24,159 nt of DNA, taken from the IMG/VR virus record IMGVR_UViG_3300022200_003336, positions 1 to 24,159 of that record; one strand, given 5' to 3'. The DNA comes from a virus. The number at the start of each line of letters is the position of its first letter. Within the stretch, counting starts at the first letter, position 1. The notes beneath the pieces are model-generated. The model was not told where the DNA came from and made no database searches. It worked only from the letters and a program-made list of their open reading frames with translations. Below are positions 6,443 through 12,470 of the stretch, in pieces. Position numbers and translations under genes: made by a program.

Positions 6443-6742
6443 ATGAAAAATCTAACCTTAAGAACAACCAAGATTGTGGAGGGCACTACGGAAGTGCCTG
6501 AGTACTTTCGAATCAACCACTCTCAGTACTACCGGATAGTCAGCGACAAGACCTATGTATTAGTCTATTTTCACGATTTAAGTAAGAAGGAAATGGAAGC
6601 ATTAACGATCTACCCGGAGATCCAAGTAAGAATGGTAGAGCACCTTTATATCCACGTTCAAGGCAAGGATATTGTTGAGATCACTAAAGAACAATTCACC
6701 GAGCAGTTTGACGCTTGCATGACATTTATCGATCAGCTATGA
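6443..6742 (+). CDS. small protein of unknown function (99 aa)
   Basis: The protein begins MKNLTLRTTKIVEGTTEVPE and alternates predicted strands with a C-terminal helix (ITKEQFTEQFDACMTFIDQL). It has no membrane segment and no recognisable motif. It follows a clear A/C-rich leader (AAACCAAAACCAAAAAGCAA, 6423-6442) and overlaps the next gene by ATGA. Confidence 0.65.
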   Translation: MKNLTLRTTKIVEGTTEVPEYFRINHSQYYRIVSDKTYVLVYFHDLSKKEMEALTIYPEIQVRMVEHLYIHVQGKDIVEITKEQFTEQFDACMTFIDQL

Positions 6743-6966
6743 AGACAGAATCACAAACTGCACTAATCAAGGGATGGCTATTAAACGGCCATTCCTTGAC
6801 CACCCTAGAGGCTTTAACAATGTTTAGATGCTTCCGGTTAGCCGCAAGGATTGATAACCTCAGAACGGCCGGTTTACCTATCCTGACAGAAATGATAGAT
6901 ATTAACGGAAAGCGAGTTGCACGATATTCATTAATCAAGGATTTTGAAGTTATCGAAAAGCGATGA
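6739..6966 (+). CDS. helix-turn-helix protein (75 aa)
   Basis: From ATG 6739 the product has one HTH domain: ALIKGWLLNGHSLTTLEALT followed by MFRCFRLAARIDNLRTAGLPI, then a short wing-like end (DINGKRVARYSL). This matches small phage winged-helix proteins of the HTH_39 type (L-x-x-G-x-S-L-T-x-x-E-A ... LAARI-x-x-LR-x-x-G). It probably binds DNA, but no target can be given. ATG 6739 is chosen because it overlaps the previous stop (ATGA); a longer TTG start at 6715 is less likely. Confidence 0.78.
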   Translation: MKTESQTALIKGWLLNGHSLTTLEALTMFRCFRLAARIDNLRTAGLPILTEMIDINGKRVARYSLIKDFEVIEKR

Positions 6967-7112
6967 GACGGCGAAACCTAACAGAATACGAAAAAATTGT
7001 AATCTTTGAAATGTGGCAGGATCGAGTACCTACAAAAGTAATAGCACTTACATTAGGGGTTACATATTCTTGCATATATCAGCAGCTAAAAAAACGCTAC
7101 TTAGTTGGATAA
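6963..7112 (+). CDS. small HTH-like protein (49 aa)
   Basis: ATG 6963 overlaps the previous stop (ATGA) and opens a 49-codon frame. The segment MWQDRVPTKVIALTLGVTYS followed by CIYQQLKKRYL has the pattern of a Homeodomain-like/resolvase-type HTH (P-T-K-x-I-A-x-x-L-G-V-T-x-S-x-I-Y). Such a short protein is just the DNA-binding module. The promoter P3 starts inside its last codons. Confidence 0.68.
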   Translation: MRRRNLTEYEKIVIFEMWQDRVPTKVIALTLGVTYSCIYQQLKKRYLVG

Positions 7113-7134
7113 TCTAGAAAAAAACTTATATTTG
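7105..7134 (+). promoter_or_regulatory. Bacteroidota-type promoter P3 (TTG-N19-TATATTTG)
   Basis: TTG at 7105-7107 and TATATTTG at 7127-7134 are 19 bases apart, as in P1 and P2, and TTGGA is shared. The expected RNA start is about 7138-7141, exactly at the base of the first hairpin of the structured RNA. Confidence 0.75.
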
Positions 7135-7137
7135 TGT

Positions 7138-7231
7138 ATCGAATTATTCCTGTGTGGAAGCAAGAATAATTCCAAGGTTAATTTATAACCCAAGCCCGGC
7201 AGCCTTCCACCTGTTGGGCTTTTTTATTTTT
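7138..7231 (+). ncRNA. structured RNA/leader of ~90 nt with complementary hairpin loops
   Basis: Three hairpins follow promoter P3. H1 is GAATTATTC (7141-7149) with GAATAATTC (7164-7172) around a 14-base loop. H2 is GGTTA (7176-7180) with TAACC (7186-7190). H3 is the terminator at 7193-7220. The H1 loop holds GTGGAAG (7154-7160) and the H3 loop holds CTTCCAC (7204-7210), so a 7-bp loop-loop (kissing) contact is possible. The H3 loop CCTTCCA (7203-7209) can instead pair with TGGAAGG (7237-7243), which overlaps the start codon of the next gene. It may be a free small RNA, a cis attenuator, or both. No known RNA family is recognised. Confidence 0.7.
7193..7231 (+). terminator. intrinsic terminator
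   Basis: AGCCCGGCAG (7193-7202) pairs with CTGTTGGGCT (7211-7220), ten pairs including two G-T wobbles, around loop CCTTCCAC, followed by TTTTTATTTTT (7221-7231). This is the clearest intrinsic terminator of the window. It ends four bases before the next gene's ATG. Confidence 0.88.
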
Positions 7232-7235
7232 GATC

Positions 7236-7913
7236 ATGGAAGGAAAAAAATCCTTTGTAATGTATACCGACCAGCGAGAGGTATTTGACGAACTTGATGA
7301 CGTCACGGCTGGTAAATTAATCAAGCACATTTTTGCTTACGTAAATGATGAAGATCCGATTGCGGAAGACCTGCTTTTGAAGGTAGCTTTTTTGCCTATT
7401 AAGACTCAGCTGAAAAGGGACTTAAAGATATGGGATCAAAAGAAGGTACAAAGGGCTGAGGCTGGAAGGAAGGGAGGTCTAGCAAAAGCTAGCAATGCTA
7501 GCGAAGTTCTAGCAAAACCTAGCAATGCTACAAATGAGCTAGCAAACCTAGCTGTAAATGATAATGTAAATGTAAATGGTAATGTAAATGTAATTTCTTC
7601 TATTACTATTTTTAATACTAGCAGGCTAGGAGGTAAAAATCTCTTTGAAGATATGAAACACATTTACGATCTAAATGAAGAGCAAATACAAAAGCTTTAT
7701 CAGGAGTGGAGCCTTACTCACGAGGATCAAACCTTTGAAAGCGAAAGGCATTTAAAAAATAGTTTTATCTTGTTTGTCAAAAATAACGCTAGCAGATTTA
7801 AGCAGGCAAAAAATACCTACAGGCAAAAAGAAGAAAAGCCTAAGGGGAAAAATATTTTTGATGAAATTTATCAAGATTTAAAAAATGAAGAAGAACTAAA
7901 CAAACCAAAATGA
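7236..7913 (+). CDS. DUF6291-like replication-region protein
   Basis: The 225-residue protein has an N-terminal domain (about 1-65, KKSFVMYTDQREVFDELDDV and AGKLIKHIFAYVNDEDP) matching what I recall of DUF6291 proteins of Bacteroidota phages, then a basic AEAGRKGG stretch, a low-complexity Asn/Val/Ala linker (about 83-120), and a C-terminal helical domain (FEDMKHIYDLNEEQIQKLYQ onwards). This layout is like phage initiator or helicase-loader proteins with two domains and a variable linker; the exact role is unproven. ATG 7236 is chosen over TTG 7230. The terminator lies directly upstream, so expression needs read-through or an unusual start of transcription. Confidence 0.72.
   Translation: MEGKKSFVMYTDQREVFDELDDVTAGKLIKHIFAYVNDEDPIAEDLLLKVAFLPIKTQLKRDLKIWDQKKVQRAEAGRKGGLAKASNASEVLAKPSNATNELANLAVNDNVNVNGNVNVISSITIFNTSRLGGKNLFEDMKHIYDLNEEQIQKLYQEWSLTHEDQTFESERHLKNSFILFVKNNASRFKQAKNTYRQKEEKPKGKNIFDEIYQDLKNEEELNKPK
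7481..7603 (+). repeat. low-complexity CTAGC and AATGTA repeats inside the linker
   Basis: About seven CTAGC units occur between 7481 and 7560, several as the palindrome GCTAGC, followed by AATGTAAATG units to about 7593. They encode the Ala-Ser-Asn and Asn-Val linker. Such repeats change length easily by slippage. Confidence 0.75.
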
Positions 7914-8542
7914 TGAAAGGGATAATTTTAACACACCTGCAAAAGATGGAATTTGTATGCGGGCTGAAGCAATTTAAGGAGTATTCAAAAGATGATGGCA
8001 TCCAATTACTGAACTGCCTTAATAAGCTTTTTACTAGCTATGGCTGGATAACTGAGGAGCGAGTCAATTACATCCTTCACGCTGGGATGCGTGGGCAGTA
8101 CGGGGATTTCTACCACGTAAACGAAAAGACCGTGAGCGTATGGATCAATCAATACTACAATCACCACCAAAGTCAAATCGTGCAGGAGGTTCAGGCAAAG
8201 AATACCCAACACCGGGAGCCAACCGAGGAAGAGATTGCGCAATGGATCGAAATCGGCAAGCAGATCTTCCGAGATAATTACCAACACGCAAAGGAAAGCG
8301 GGTTCTGCCGGGATCTATCCGAATGGGGAGGGAACTGGTTTAACAAATTTCAGGAAAAGGGAATCTTAAAGCCTTGGTTGTATCAGGTAGACGAAATCGA
8401 AAAGGATGTCCGTAGGGAATTAAGATTAACTACCCGGTACATAGATGAAGTCACGGTAGGAGCAAAGTCAAAGAATAAAATTTGGAAACTATTTATTTTG
8501 GAATCAATTAAGGAAAACAAAAACCTCGACAAATTAATATGA
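7910..8542 (+). CDS. replication-region protein of unknown function (210 aa)
   Basis: The protein is mainly helical, with a central Trp/Tyr-rich segment (YGDFYHVNEKTVSVWINQYY, about 64-83), an acidic segment (REPTEEEIAQWIEIGKQIF), and a basic C-terminal third. It resembles uncharacterised proteins that follow the DUF6291-like gene in Bacteroidota phages; no catalytic motif is visible. Pairing with the preceding gene by ATGA overlap suggests a joint replication role, such as loader or accessory. The start may be ATG 7910 or the ATG three bases later. Confidence 0.6.
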   Translation: MMKGIILTHLQKMEFVCGLKQFKEYSKDDGIQLLNCLNKLFTSYGWITEERVNYILHAGMRGQYGDFYHVNEKTVSVWINQYYNHHQSQIVQEVQAKNTQHREPTEEEIAQWIEIGKQIFRDNYQHAKESGFCRDLSEWGGNWFNKFQEKGILKPWLYQVDEIEKDVRRELRLTTRYIDEVTVGAKSKNKIWKLFILESIKENKNLDKLI

Positions 8543-8688
8543 AAAAACAAGATCTTTTTAGCGCATCCTCCACTTTGCTTGCCATCTTTGGCTTGATGCA
8601 GGTAGACATCTCAAACCTATTTTTATTCTTGGTGCTGGTGGCTTTGTACACGATCGCAATGGACTTCGTATATAAGGCTTGCAAATGA
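8539..8688 (+). CDS. small membrane protein (49 aa)
   Basis: ATG 8539 overlaps the previous stop (ATGA), and its own stop overlaps the RusA gene start in the same way. The product starts MKKQDLFSASSTLLAIFGLM and has one or two hydrophobic segments (about 10-41). Its STLLAIF segment matches the holin-like protein at 543-743, with 19 of 22 identical bases. It may be a paralogue or share a membrane-insertion signal. Function unknown. Confidence 0.65.
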   Translation: MKKQDLFSASSTLLAIFGLMQVDISNLFLFLVLVALYTIAMDFVYKACK

Positions 8689-9026
8689 TTCAATTTAAGC
8701 TTAACGAGAAGCCCTTGAGTGTTAACCTAGCTTGGCAGGGTAAACGCTTTAAAACGCCAGCATACAAGGCCTACGAAAAAACGATTTTATTAATGATGCC
8801 GAGGGCAAAAATAGATCCAAAGCAGATGTTAAGAATCGAGTTTTTTTTCGGCTTCAGCAACAAGGCCAGCGATCTAGATAACCCAGTCAAGCTCCTGCTG
8901 GATATCGCACAAAAGAAGTACGGCTTTAATGACTCAAACGTATTTGAGTTAAATGTCCGTAAATGCATCGTAAAAAAAGGGGATGATTTTATTCACATAG
9001 GGATCTACCCGATGTTACCTTTTTAA
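8685..9026 (+). CDS. rusA: RusA-family Holliday junction resolvase
   Basis: From ATG 8685 the 113-residue product matches RusA-type endonucleases, which cut four-way DNA junctions. Key features are the basic N-terminal region (NLAWQGKRFKTPAYKAYEKT), the metal-binding acidic motif SDLDNPVKLLLDIAQ (62-76, with Asp63 and Asp65) and FNDSNV with Asp83. Length fits the family (about 100-130). It would resolve recombination or replication intermediates before packaging, alongside the ERF protein. ATG 8685 is preferred over TTG 8679 because it gives an ATGA overlap. Confidence 0.9.
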   Translation: MIQFKLNEKPLSVNLAWQGKRFKTPAYKAYEKTILLMMPRAKIDPKQMLRIEFFFGFSNKASDLDNPVKLLLDIAQKKYGFNDSNVFELNVRKCIVKKGDDFIHIGIYPMLPF

Positions 9027-9052
9027 ATATTTTTCTAACAACCTACCTATTT

Positions 9053-9086
9053 TTACATTTGATTAAAATATAAAAATTACATTTGA
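9053..9086 (+). promoter_or_regulatory. tandem TTACATTTGA elements before the Xre-type gene
   Basis: TTACATTTGA occurs at 9053-9062 and again at 9077-9086, 24 bases apart. Each contains TACATTTG, a match to the -7 element TAnnTTTG. The best -33 match for the second (TTG ending at 9061) is 16 bases away, shorter than in P1-P3. They could be two promoters or an operator for the Xre-type protein encoded just downstream. Confidence 0.45.
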
Positions 9087-9101
9087 AGAAATAACAAACA
9101 C

Positions 9102-9299
9102 ATGGCAGAATTAGAAGGAATCATGATAAGAAGGAGACGCAAGTTACTAGGGTACACTCAGCAGCAGCTTTGCGATAAGATCGGCTTAAGTCATGCTCCA
9201 GTGCATCACTTTGAGAACGGGAAGGAGTCGATCAGCTTGGCCAACCTAAGGGCGATTTGTAAAGAGTTAGGATTGAAAGTAGTAATTCAAGATGCCTAG
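9102..9299 (+). CDS. Xre-family helix-turn-helix regulator
   Basis: The 65-residue protein is a single Xre/Cro-type HTH domain: IMIRRRRKLLGYTQQQLCDK, IGLSHAPVHHFENGKESISL and LRAICKELGLKVVI follow the five-helix order with a Q-x-x-L-x-x-x-x-G-[LV] pattern. There is no effector domain. It probably binds a nearby operator; the tandem element at 9053-9086 is a candidate site. It overlaps the next gene by eight bases. Confidence 0.88.
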   Translation: MAELEGIMIRRRRKLLGYTQQQLCDKIGLSHAPVHHFENGKESISLANLRAICKELGLKVVIQDA

Positions 9300-9543
9300 A
9301 CAGTTACCATTCACAAAGCCTGATTATAGTTTGGAGATCCGTTACAGGAAATCAAATAATGAGTGGAGTGAGTGGTCACCGAAGGGCAAAGGTACCTTCC
9401 AAAGCATTACAATAGTTCAGAGCCAAATTAGATTGCTGGCAAGCCCTTACAAATACCGGGAGAAGGAAGTCCGGTTTATTTTGTTTGGATCGTTTTGTGA
9501 TTTTGAAGGTAACCCCACCGGTAAGGTAATCAGCCTAAAATGA
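9292..9543 (+). CDS. small protein of unknown function (83 aa)
   Basis: The basic protein has alternating strands (YSLEIRYRKSNNEWSEWSPK, then SITIVQSQIRLLASPYKYRE) and ends PTGKVISLK. The region from about 12 to 78 looks like a small beta domain. No family is recognised. It overlaps both the Xre-type gene and the sigma-like gene, so it belongs to one regulatory operon. Confidence 0.6.
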   Translation: MPRQLPFTKPDYSLEIRYRKSNNEWSEWSPKGKGTFQSITIVQSQIRLLASPYKYREKEVRFILFGSFCDFEGNPTGKVISLK

Positions 9544-10025
9544 AGTCCATCGGCTGGCTATATGACCGAGAGTTTGAGTACGTATTTAAGAATATAGGCA
9601 AAGACCTTTGGGAAGACTTGAGGCAGGAGGTAGCTTATATAGTCCTGCAATACGATAGCAAAAAAATAAGCGAGCTGGAGGAGAAAGGAAAGCAGGTATT
9701 TAAGTTTTGGATAGTGAGGATTTGTTGCAATCAAACCAACTCAAAGTACGGTAAGTTCGGGAGGTTGTATGCAAGCCTTATTCCCGTGGAAGATATCATG
9801 AAGTTTGTCAAAGAGGAGGAGCAGATTGATAATAGCCAAGCGGTAGCCGATGGAATTACCAAGATAGTAGAAGGGCTTTACTGGTACGATCAGGAGATCC
9901 TAAAAATGTACGTGGAGCTGGGAAGCGTTCGGAAGGTCAGCAAAGAAACAGGCATCCCACATACCTCAATATTTATAACCATTAAAAACATTCGCAAATG
10001 TATCAAGCAGCAGTTGGTTTACTAG
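9540..10025 (+). CDS. sigma-70-like factor or HTH transcription regulator
   Basis: The 161-residue protein has a sigma region 2-like helical N-terminal part (DLWEDLRQEVAYIVLQYDSK, then FKFWIVRICCNQTNSKYGKF) and a C-terminal region 4-like HTH (EILKMYVELGSVRKVSKETG followed by IPHTSIFITIKNIRKCIKQQ). The order and size match small ECF-type or phage-specific sigma factors. Such a protein could direct host RNA polymerase to late promoters, which fits its place before the packaging and tail genes. The match is weak in region 2, so an anti-sigma or simple HTH role remains possible. Confidence 0.68.
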   Translation: MKSIGWLYDREFEYVFKNIGKDLWEDLRQEVAYIVLQYDSKKISELEEKGKQVFKFWIVRICCNQTNSKYGKFGRLYASLIPVEDIMKFVKEEEQIDNSQAVADGITKIVEGLYWYDQEILKMYVELGSVRKVSKETGIPHTSIFITIKNIRKCIKQQLVY

Positions 10026-10264
10026 GGTCGATCGGTATAACCCTGATCTACTTCTACATTCTAAACTTACCTAAAAAATTTAAGGAAGTGACGGGAAGGA
10101 AAATGGTTAAGCCTTTCTCCTGCTCCTTTTGTATGTCCTTTTGGATTTGTCTTAGCTACCTGCTTTGGAATACAACTGTTATTGAGGCCATATTTATAGG
10201 AAGCACAACACCATTTATTTACCTTTTCATTGAGGATTATTTAACTAACAAATTTGAGCTATGA
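9998..10264 (+). CDS. membrane protein with CSFCMSFW motif
   Basis: The 88-residue protein has hydrophobic segments at about 4-23, 43-56 and 61-78 and a Cys-containing stretch KPFSCSFCMSFW (38-49). Small phage and bacterial membrane proteins with a [KC]-P-x-x-C-x-x-C-x-S-F-W motif exist, but their function is unknown. It overlaps the sigma-like gene by 28 bases and the next gene by ATGA. Confidence 0.62.
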   Translation: MYQAAVGLLGSIGITLIYFYILNLPKKFKEVTGRKMVKPFSCSFCMSFWICLSYLLWNTTVIEAIFIGSTTPFIYLFIEDYLTNKFEL

Positions 10265-10575
10265 TACCTGAAGATCACGAACTATTCAAGAAGCACATGG
10301 AGCTTTATGAGTGCTACAAAAAGCACGCTTTCATCCGGAACTATTCAAAGGAGGTTTACAATGACTTGATTCACCTGTACACCACCTACGTAAACGCAAA
10401 GCATACCTTCTCACATTGGTGCAGCTCCTGCCGAATGGAGCTAGTCAACTATCTTTATGGATGGTACACCAACGAAGAGAATACAACTTGGTACCGAGAG
10501 CAGGAGGCCGCAGCACTTTTGGCAGCAGCAGCACCAGCACCGACCACTAGAAAGAGAAGAACATCAACCAAATAA
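10261..10575 (+). CDS. small protein with helical core and basic Ala/Pro tail
   Basis: The 104-residue protein has an N-terminal helical domain (HELFKKHMELYECYKKHAFI), a CSSCRMEL segment (54-61) with two close Cys, and a low-complexity tail (AAALLAAAAPAPTTRKRRTS). Similar small proteins with a C-S-x-C segment occur in Bacteroidota phages without assigned function. The basic tail could bind nucleic acid. It lies three bases before the SSB-like gene. Confidence 0.6.
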   Translation: MIPEDHELFKKHMELYECYKKHAFIRNYSKEVYNDLIHLYTTYVNAKHTFSHWCSSCRMELVNYLYGWYTNEENTTWYREQEAAALLAAAAPAPTTRKRRTSTK

Positions 10576-10578
10576 ACC

Positions 10579-10842
10579 ATGGAACAAAAACCAAAACTAA
10601 GACTAGGAAACGGCAAGAAGAGAAACCCTACTTGGATGACATCTTCTTTTTGCATCACGGATGCCGAGGCGCACGCTTACGAGTATAACGGCAAGAAGTA
10701 CGTAAACATCAATATCAATCTTTACGATGAGCCGAACCAATACGGCAAGGATGTTGCAATCACTTTGAATGAATTCGAAAAGGAAGCAGCGGTACCAAAG
10801 GCAAACGTAATGGAGCAAGAAACTTACGACCTGCCTTTCTAG
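10579..10842 (+). CDS. possible single-stranded DNA-binding-like protein
   Basis: The 87-residue protein has a basic start (KPKLRLGNGKKRNPTW), strands in the middle (YNGKKYVNININLYDEPNQY) and ends EQETYDLPF. The acidic end with terminal D-x-PF-type residues resembles the tip of bacterial SSB (DDIPF), which recruits partner proteins. The strand content would suit a small OB fold. It is shorter than typical SSB and no family was confirmed, so this is a hypothesis. It overlaps the HNH gene by one base. Confidence 0.5.
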   Translation: MEQKPKLRLGNGKKRNPTWMTSSFCITDAEAHAYEYNGKKYVNININLYDEPNQYGKDVAITLNEFEKEAAVPKANVMEQETYDLPF

Positions 10843-11099
10843 TGAAGAAGCATACCAAGATTTACATGGAATATTTCGGTTACACGATAGCTGATTTTAT
10901 TCCTTGTGAATCCTGCGGATCTCAGGCGGTCGACATTCACCACATCAAAGCTCGAGGGATGGGAGGCAGCAAATCAGCGGATAGGATAGAAAACCTCATG
11001 GCATTGTGCCGAGCTTGTCACGATACTATGGGTGATATCAAAAGCCAAAGGGAATACCTGGAGGAAAAGCACCAACAAAAAATGAATCAAATTAAATAA
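10842..11099 (+). CDS. HNH endonuclease-like protein
   Basis: From a GTG start that overlaps the previous stop, the 85-residue product shows a compact HNH fold: CESC (22-25), DIHHI (31-35), Asn51 and CRACH (56-60). Two Cys pairs would hold a structural zinc, and His33/34 with Asn51 and His60 would form the nuclease site. Small HNH proteins near terminase genes help genome packaging in HK97-like phages; this one lies about 4 kb before the terminase, with the modification cassette between. A homing-type origin is the alternative. Confidence 0.82.
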   Translation: MKKHTKIYMEYFGYTIADFIPCESCGSQAVDIHHIKARGMGGSKSADRIENLMALCRACHDTMGDIKSQREYLEEKHQQKMNQIK

Positions 11100-11105
11100 A
11101 AAACC

Positions 11106-11291
11106 ATGTCAAACTTTCAACTAAATTTCAACTCAGCCAAAAAGGTAGTTACCATTTCACTTGTGGAAGAGGATGCCATCTTTGATCTAGCACTCCTATT
11201 CAAAAAATTACTTGACGATGCAGGGATCGAAAACACGATTAAAGAGACCTTGATTGAAGAGCCAGTAACCGAGACAGAAAATGGAAATTAA
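11106..11291 (+). CDS. small acidic protein of unknown function (61 aa)
   Basis: The product begins MSNFQLNFNSAKKVVTISLV and has a helical middle (DLALLFKKLLDDAGIEN) with an acidic end (EEPVTETENGN). No family is recognised. It follows the HNH gene by six bases and overlaps the ParB-like gene by 11 bases, so it is part of the same unit. Confidence 0.6.
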   Translation: MSNFQLNFNSAKKVVTISLVEEDAIFDLALLFKKLLDDAGIENTIKETLIEEPVTETENGN

Positions 11292-11859
11292 AACCGTAAA
11301 ATTATCTGAGGTCAAAACCAATCCTAATAACCCTCGGATTATCAAGGACGATAAATTTAGCAAGCTGGTAAAGTCTATTCAGGAGTTCCCTAAGATGCTG
11401 GAGATACGGCCGATAGTGGTGAACGCTGACATGATCGTGCTAGGTGGTAACATGAGGCTAAAAGCTTGCAAAGAAGCCGGGCTTAAAGAGGTGCCAATAA
11501 TCTTTGCCGATGATCTCACAGAAGATGAGCAAAGGCAGTTTATCATCAAAGATAACGTAGGCTTTGGTGAATGGGATTGGGATATGCTAGCAAACGAATG
11601 GGAGCCTGAGGAGCTTGAAACTTGGGGCCTTACAGTTCCTAATTGGGGTGAAGCTCCTGATTATTCTATTTTAGATGGGGAAGATGTAAGCGATCAAATG
11701 GATGAGATGAGCAACGGAGTTAAAAAAGCAATTCAAATTGAATTTGAGCCTGAGCATTATGAAGAAGCATTTGAGCTTGTAAAGTTTTGGAGAGAGCAAG
11801 GAGCATACGTTGGGGCTATGATAGTTGAATACTTAAAAGCAGAAAAACATAAATTGTAA
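11281..11859 (+). CDS. ParB N-terminal domain protein
   Basis: The 192-residue protein has the ParB/Srx-type domain: VKLSEVKTNPNNPRI (6-20), PIVVNADMIVLGGNMRLKAC (44-63, including the GGNxR-type motif), EVPIIFADDLTEDEQ and then FGEWDWDML. The rest (about 147-192) is an acidic helical tail. Phage members of this family have been described as DNA-binding proteins or nucleases and often stand next to DNA-modifying enzymes. Here it directly precedes the modification cassette by a one-base overlap. Base use becomes more AT-rich toward its 3' end (from about 11640). Confidence 0.85.
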   Translation: MEIKTVKLSEVKTNPNNPRIIKDDKFSKLVKSIQEFPKMLEIRPIVVNADMIVLGGNMRLKACKEAGLKEVPIIFADDLTEDEQRQFIIKDNVGFGEWDWDMLANEWEPEELETWGLTVPNWGEAPDYSILDGEDVSDQMDEMSNGVKKAIQIEFEPEHYEEAFELVKFWREQGAYVGAMIVEYLKAEKHKL

Positions 11860-12470
11860 TGTGTTCTATAATTGCAGTTTCCGGTAGCTGGGACGAAGAG
11901 ATTGTTAAACAGATAATAAAAAACTCAAGAATAAGAGGGCTTCATAGTTTTGGATATTCATTTGTTAAAAAAAATCAAATCTATAATTTAAAATTTATTG
12001 ACTATAAAAAATTTATACAATCACTGATTGAAAAAAAACCCAAAAAGTTTATTGCACATTTTCGCTATTCAACTAGTGGTGATTGGAAAGTTATTGAAAA
12101 TAATCAGCCAATTTTTTTAAATGATTTTTGTCTTGCCTTCAATGGAGTTATAGACATGAGTTCAAAAACTGAAATGGAAAATAAATTTGATATTAAAATG
12201 GAGACTGAAAACGATGGTGAGATTGCAATTATAAAATACAAACAAGGCAAGGATTCATTTTTAAATTTTATCAACGAAAATAAACGGACTTTTGCTGGGG
12301 TTTTTCTAAATAAAGAAAATCAAATAACTGCAATCAAAAATAATCTTAGGCCTTTGTCTATTTCAAAAGATAAACATGCTACGTATTTAGCAAGCACTTC
12401 AGATATTTTGTCAAGAAGTGGATTAAAAAGCTACGAGAAATTGAAACCTAATAAATTTTATGAAATTTAG
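11859..12470 (+). CDS. class II glutamine amidotransferase domain protein
   Basis: The 203-residue product starts MCSI, so Cys2 becomes the N-terminal nucleophile after Met removal, as in class II (Ntn) amidotransferases. Other matching parts are HFRYSTSGD (67-75), FLNDFCLAFNGVID (86-99) and ENDGE (117-121), corresponding to the glutamine-binding segments of PurF/GlmS. It ends after the glutaminase domain: no synthetase, phosphoribosyltransferase or isomerase domain follows. It would release ammonia from glutamine or hydrolyse a glutamyl amide. In this cassette it could supply nitrogen to, or trim, a modified base. The gene is very AT-rich. Confidence 0.85.
   Translation: MCSIIAVSGSWDEEIVKQIIKNSRIRGLHSFGYSFVKKNQIYNLKFIDYKKFIQSLIEKKPKKFIAHFRYSTSGDWKVIENNQPIFLNDFCLAFNGVIDMSSKTEMENKFDIKMETENDGEIAIIKYKQGKDSFLNFINENKRTFAGVFLNKENQITAIKNNLRPLSISKDKHATYLASTSDILSRSGLKSYEKLKPNKFYEI

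Noticed and set aside
6715-6738. TTG 6715 as start of the HTH protein
   Set aside because: ATG 6739 gives the ATGA overlap used throughout this window and begins just before the conserved domain.
7230-7235. TTG 7230 as start of the DUF6291-like gene
   Set aside because: It lies in the terminator T-run; ATG two codons later is more plausible.
7481-7603. CRISPR-like array
   Set aside because: The repeat units are only 5-6 bases, without spacers of constant length, and they are translated as a protein linker.
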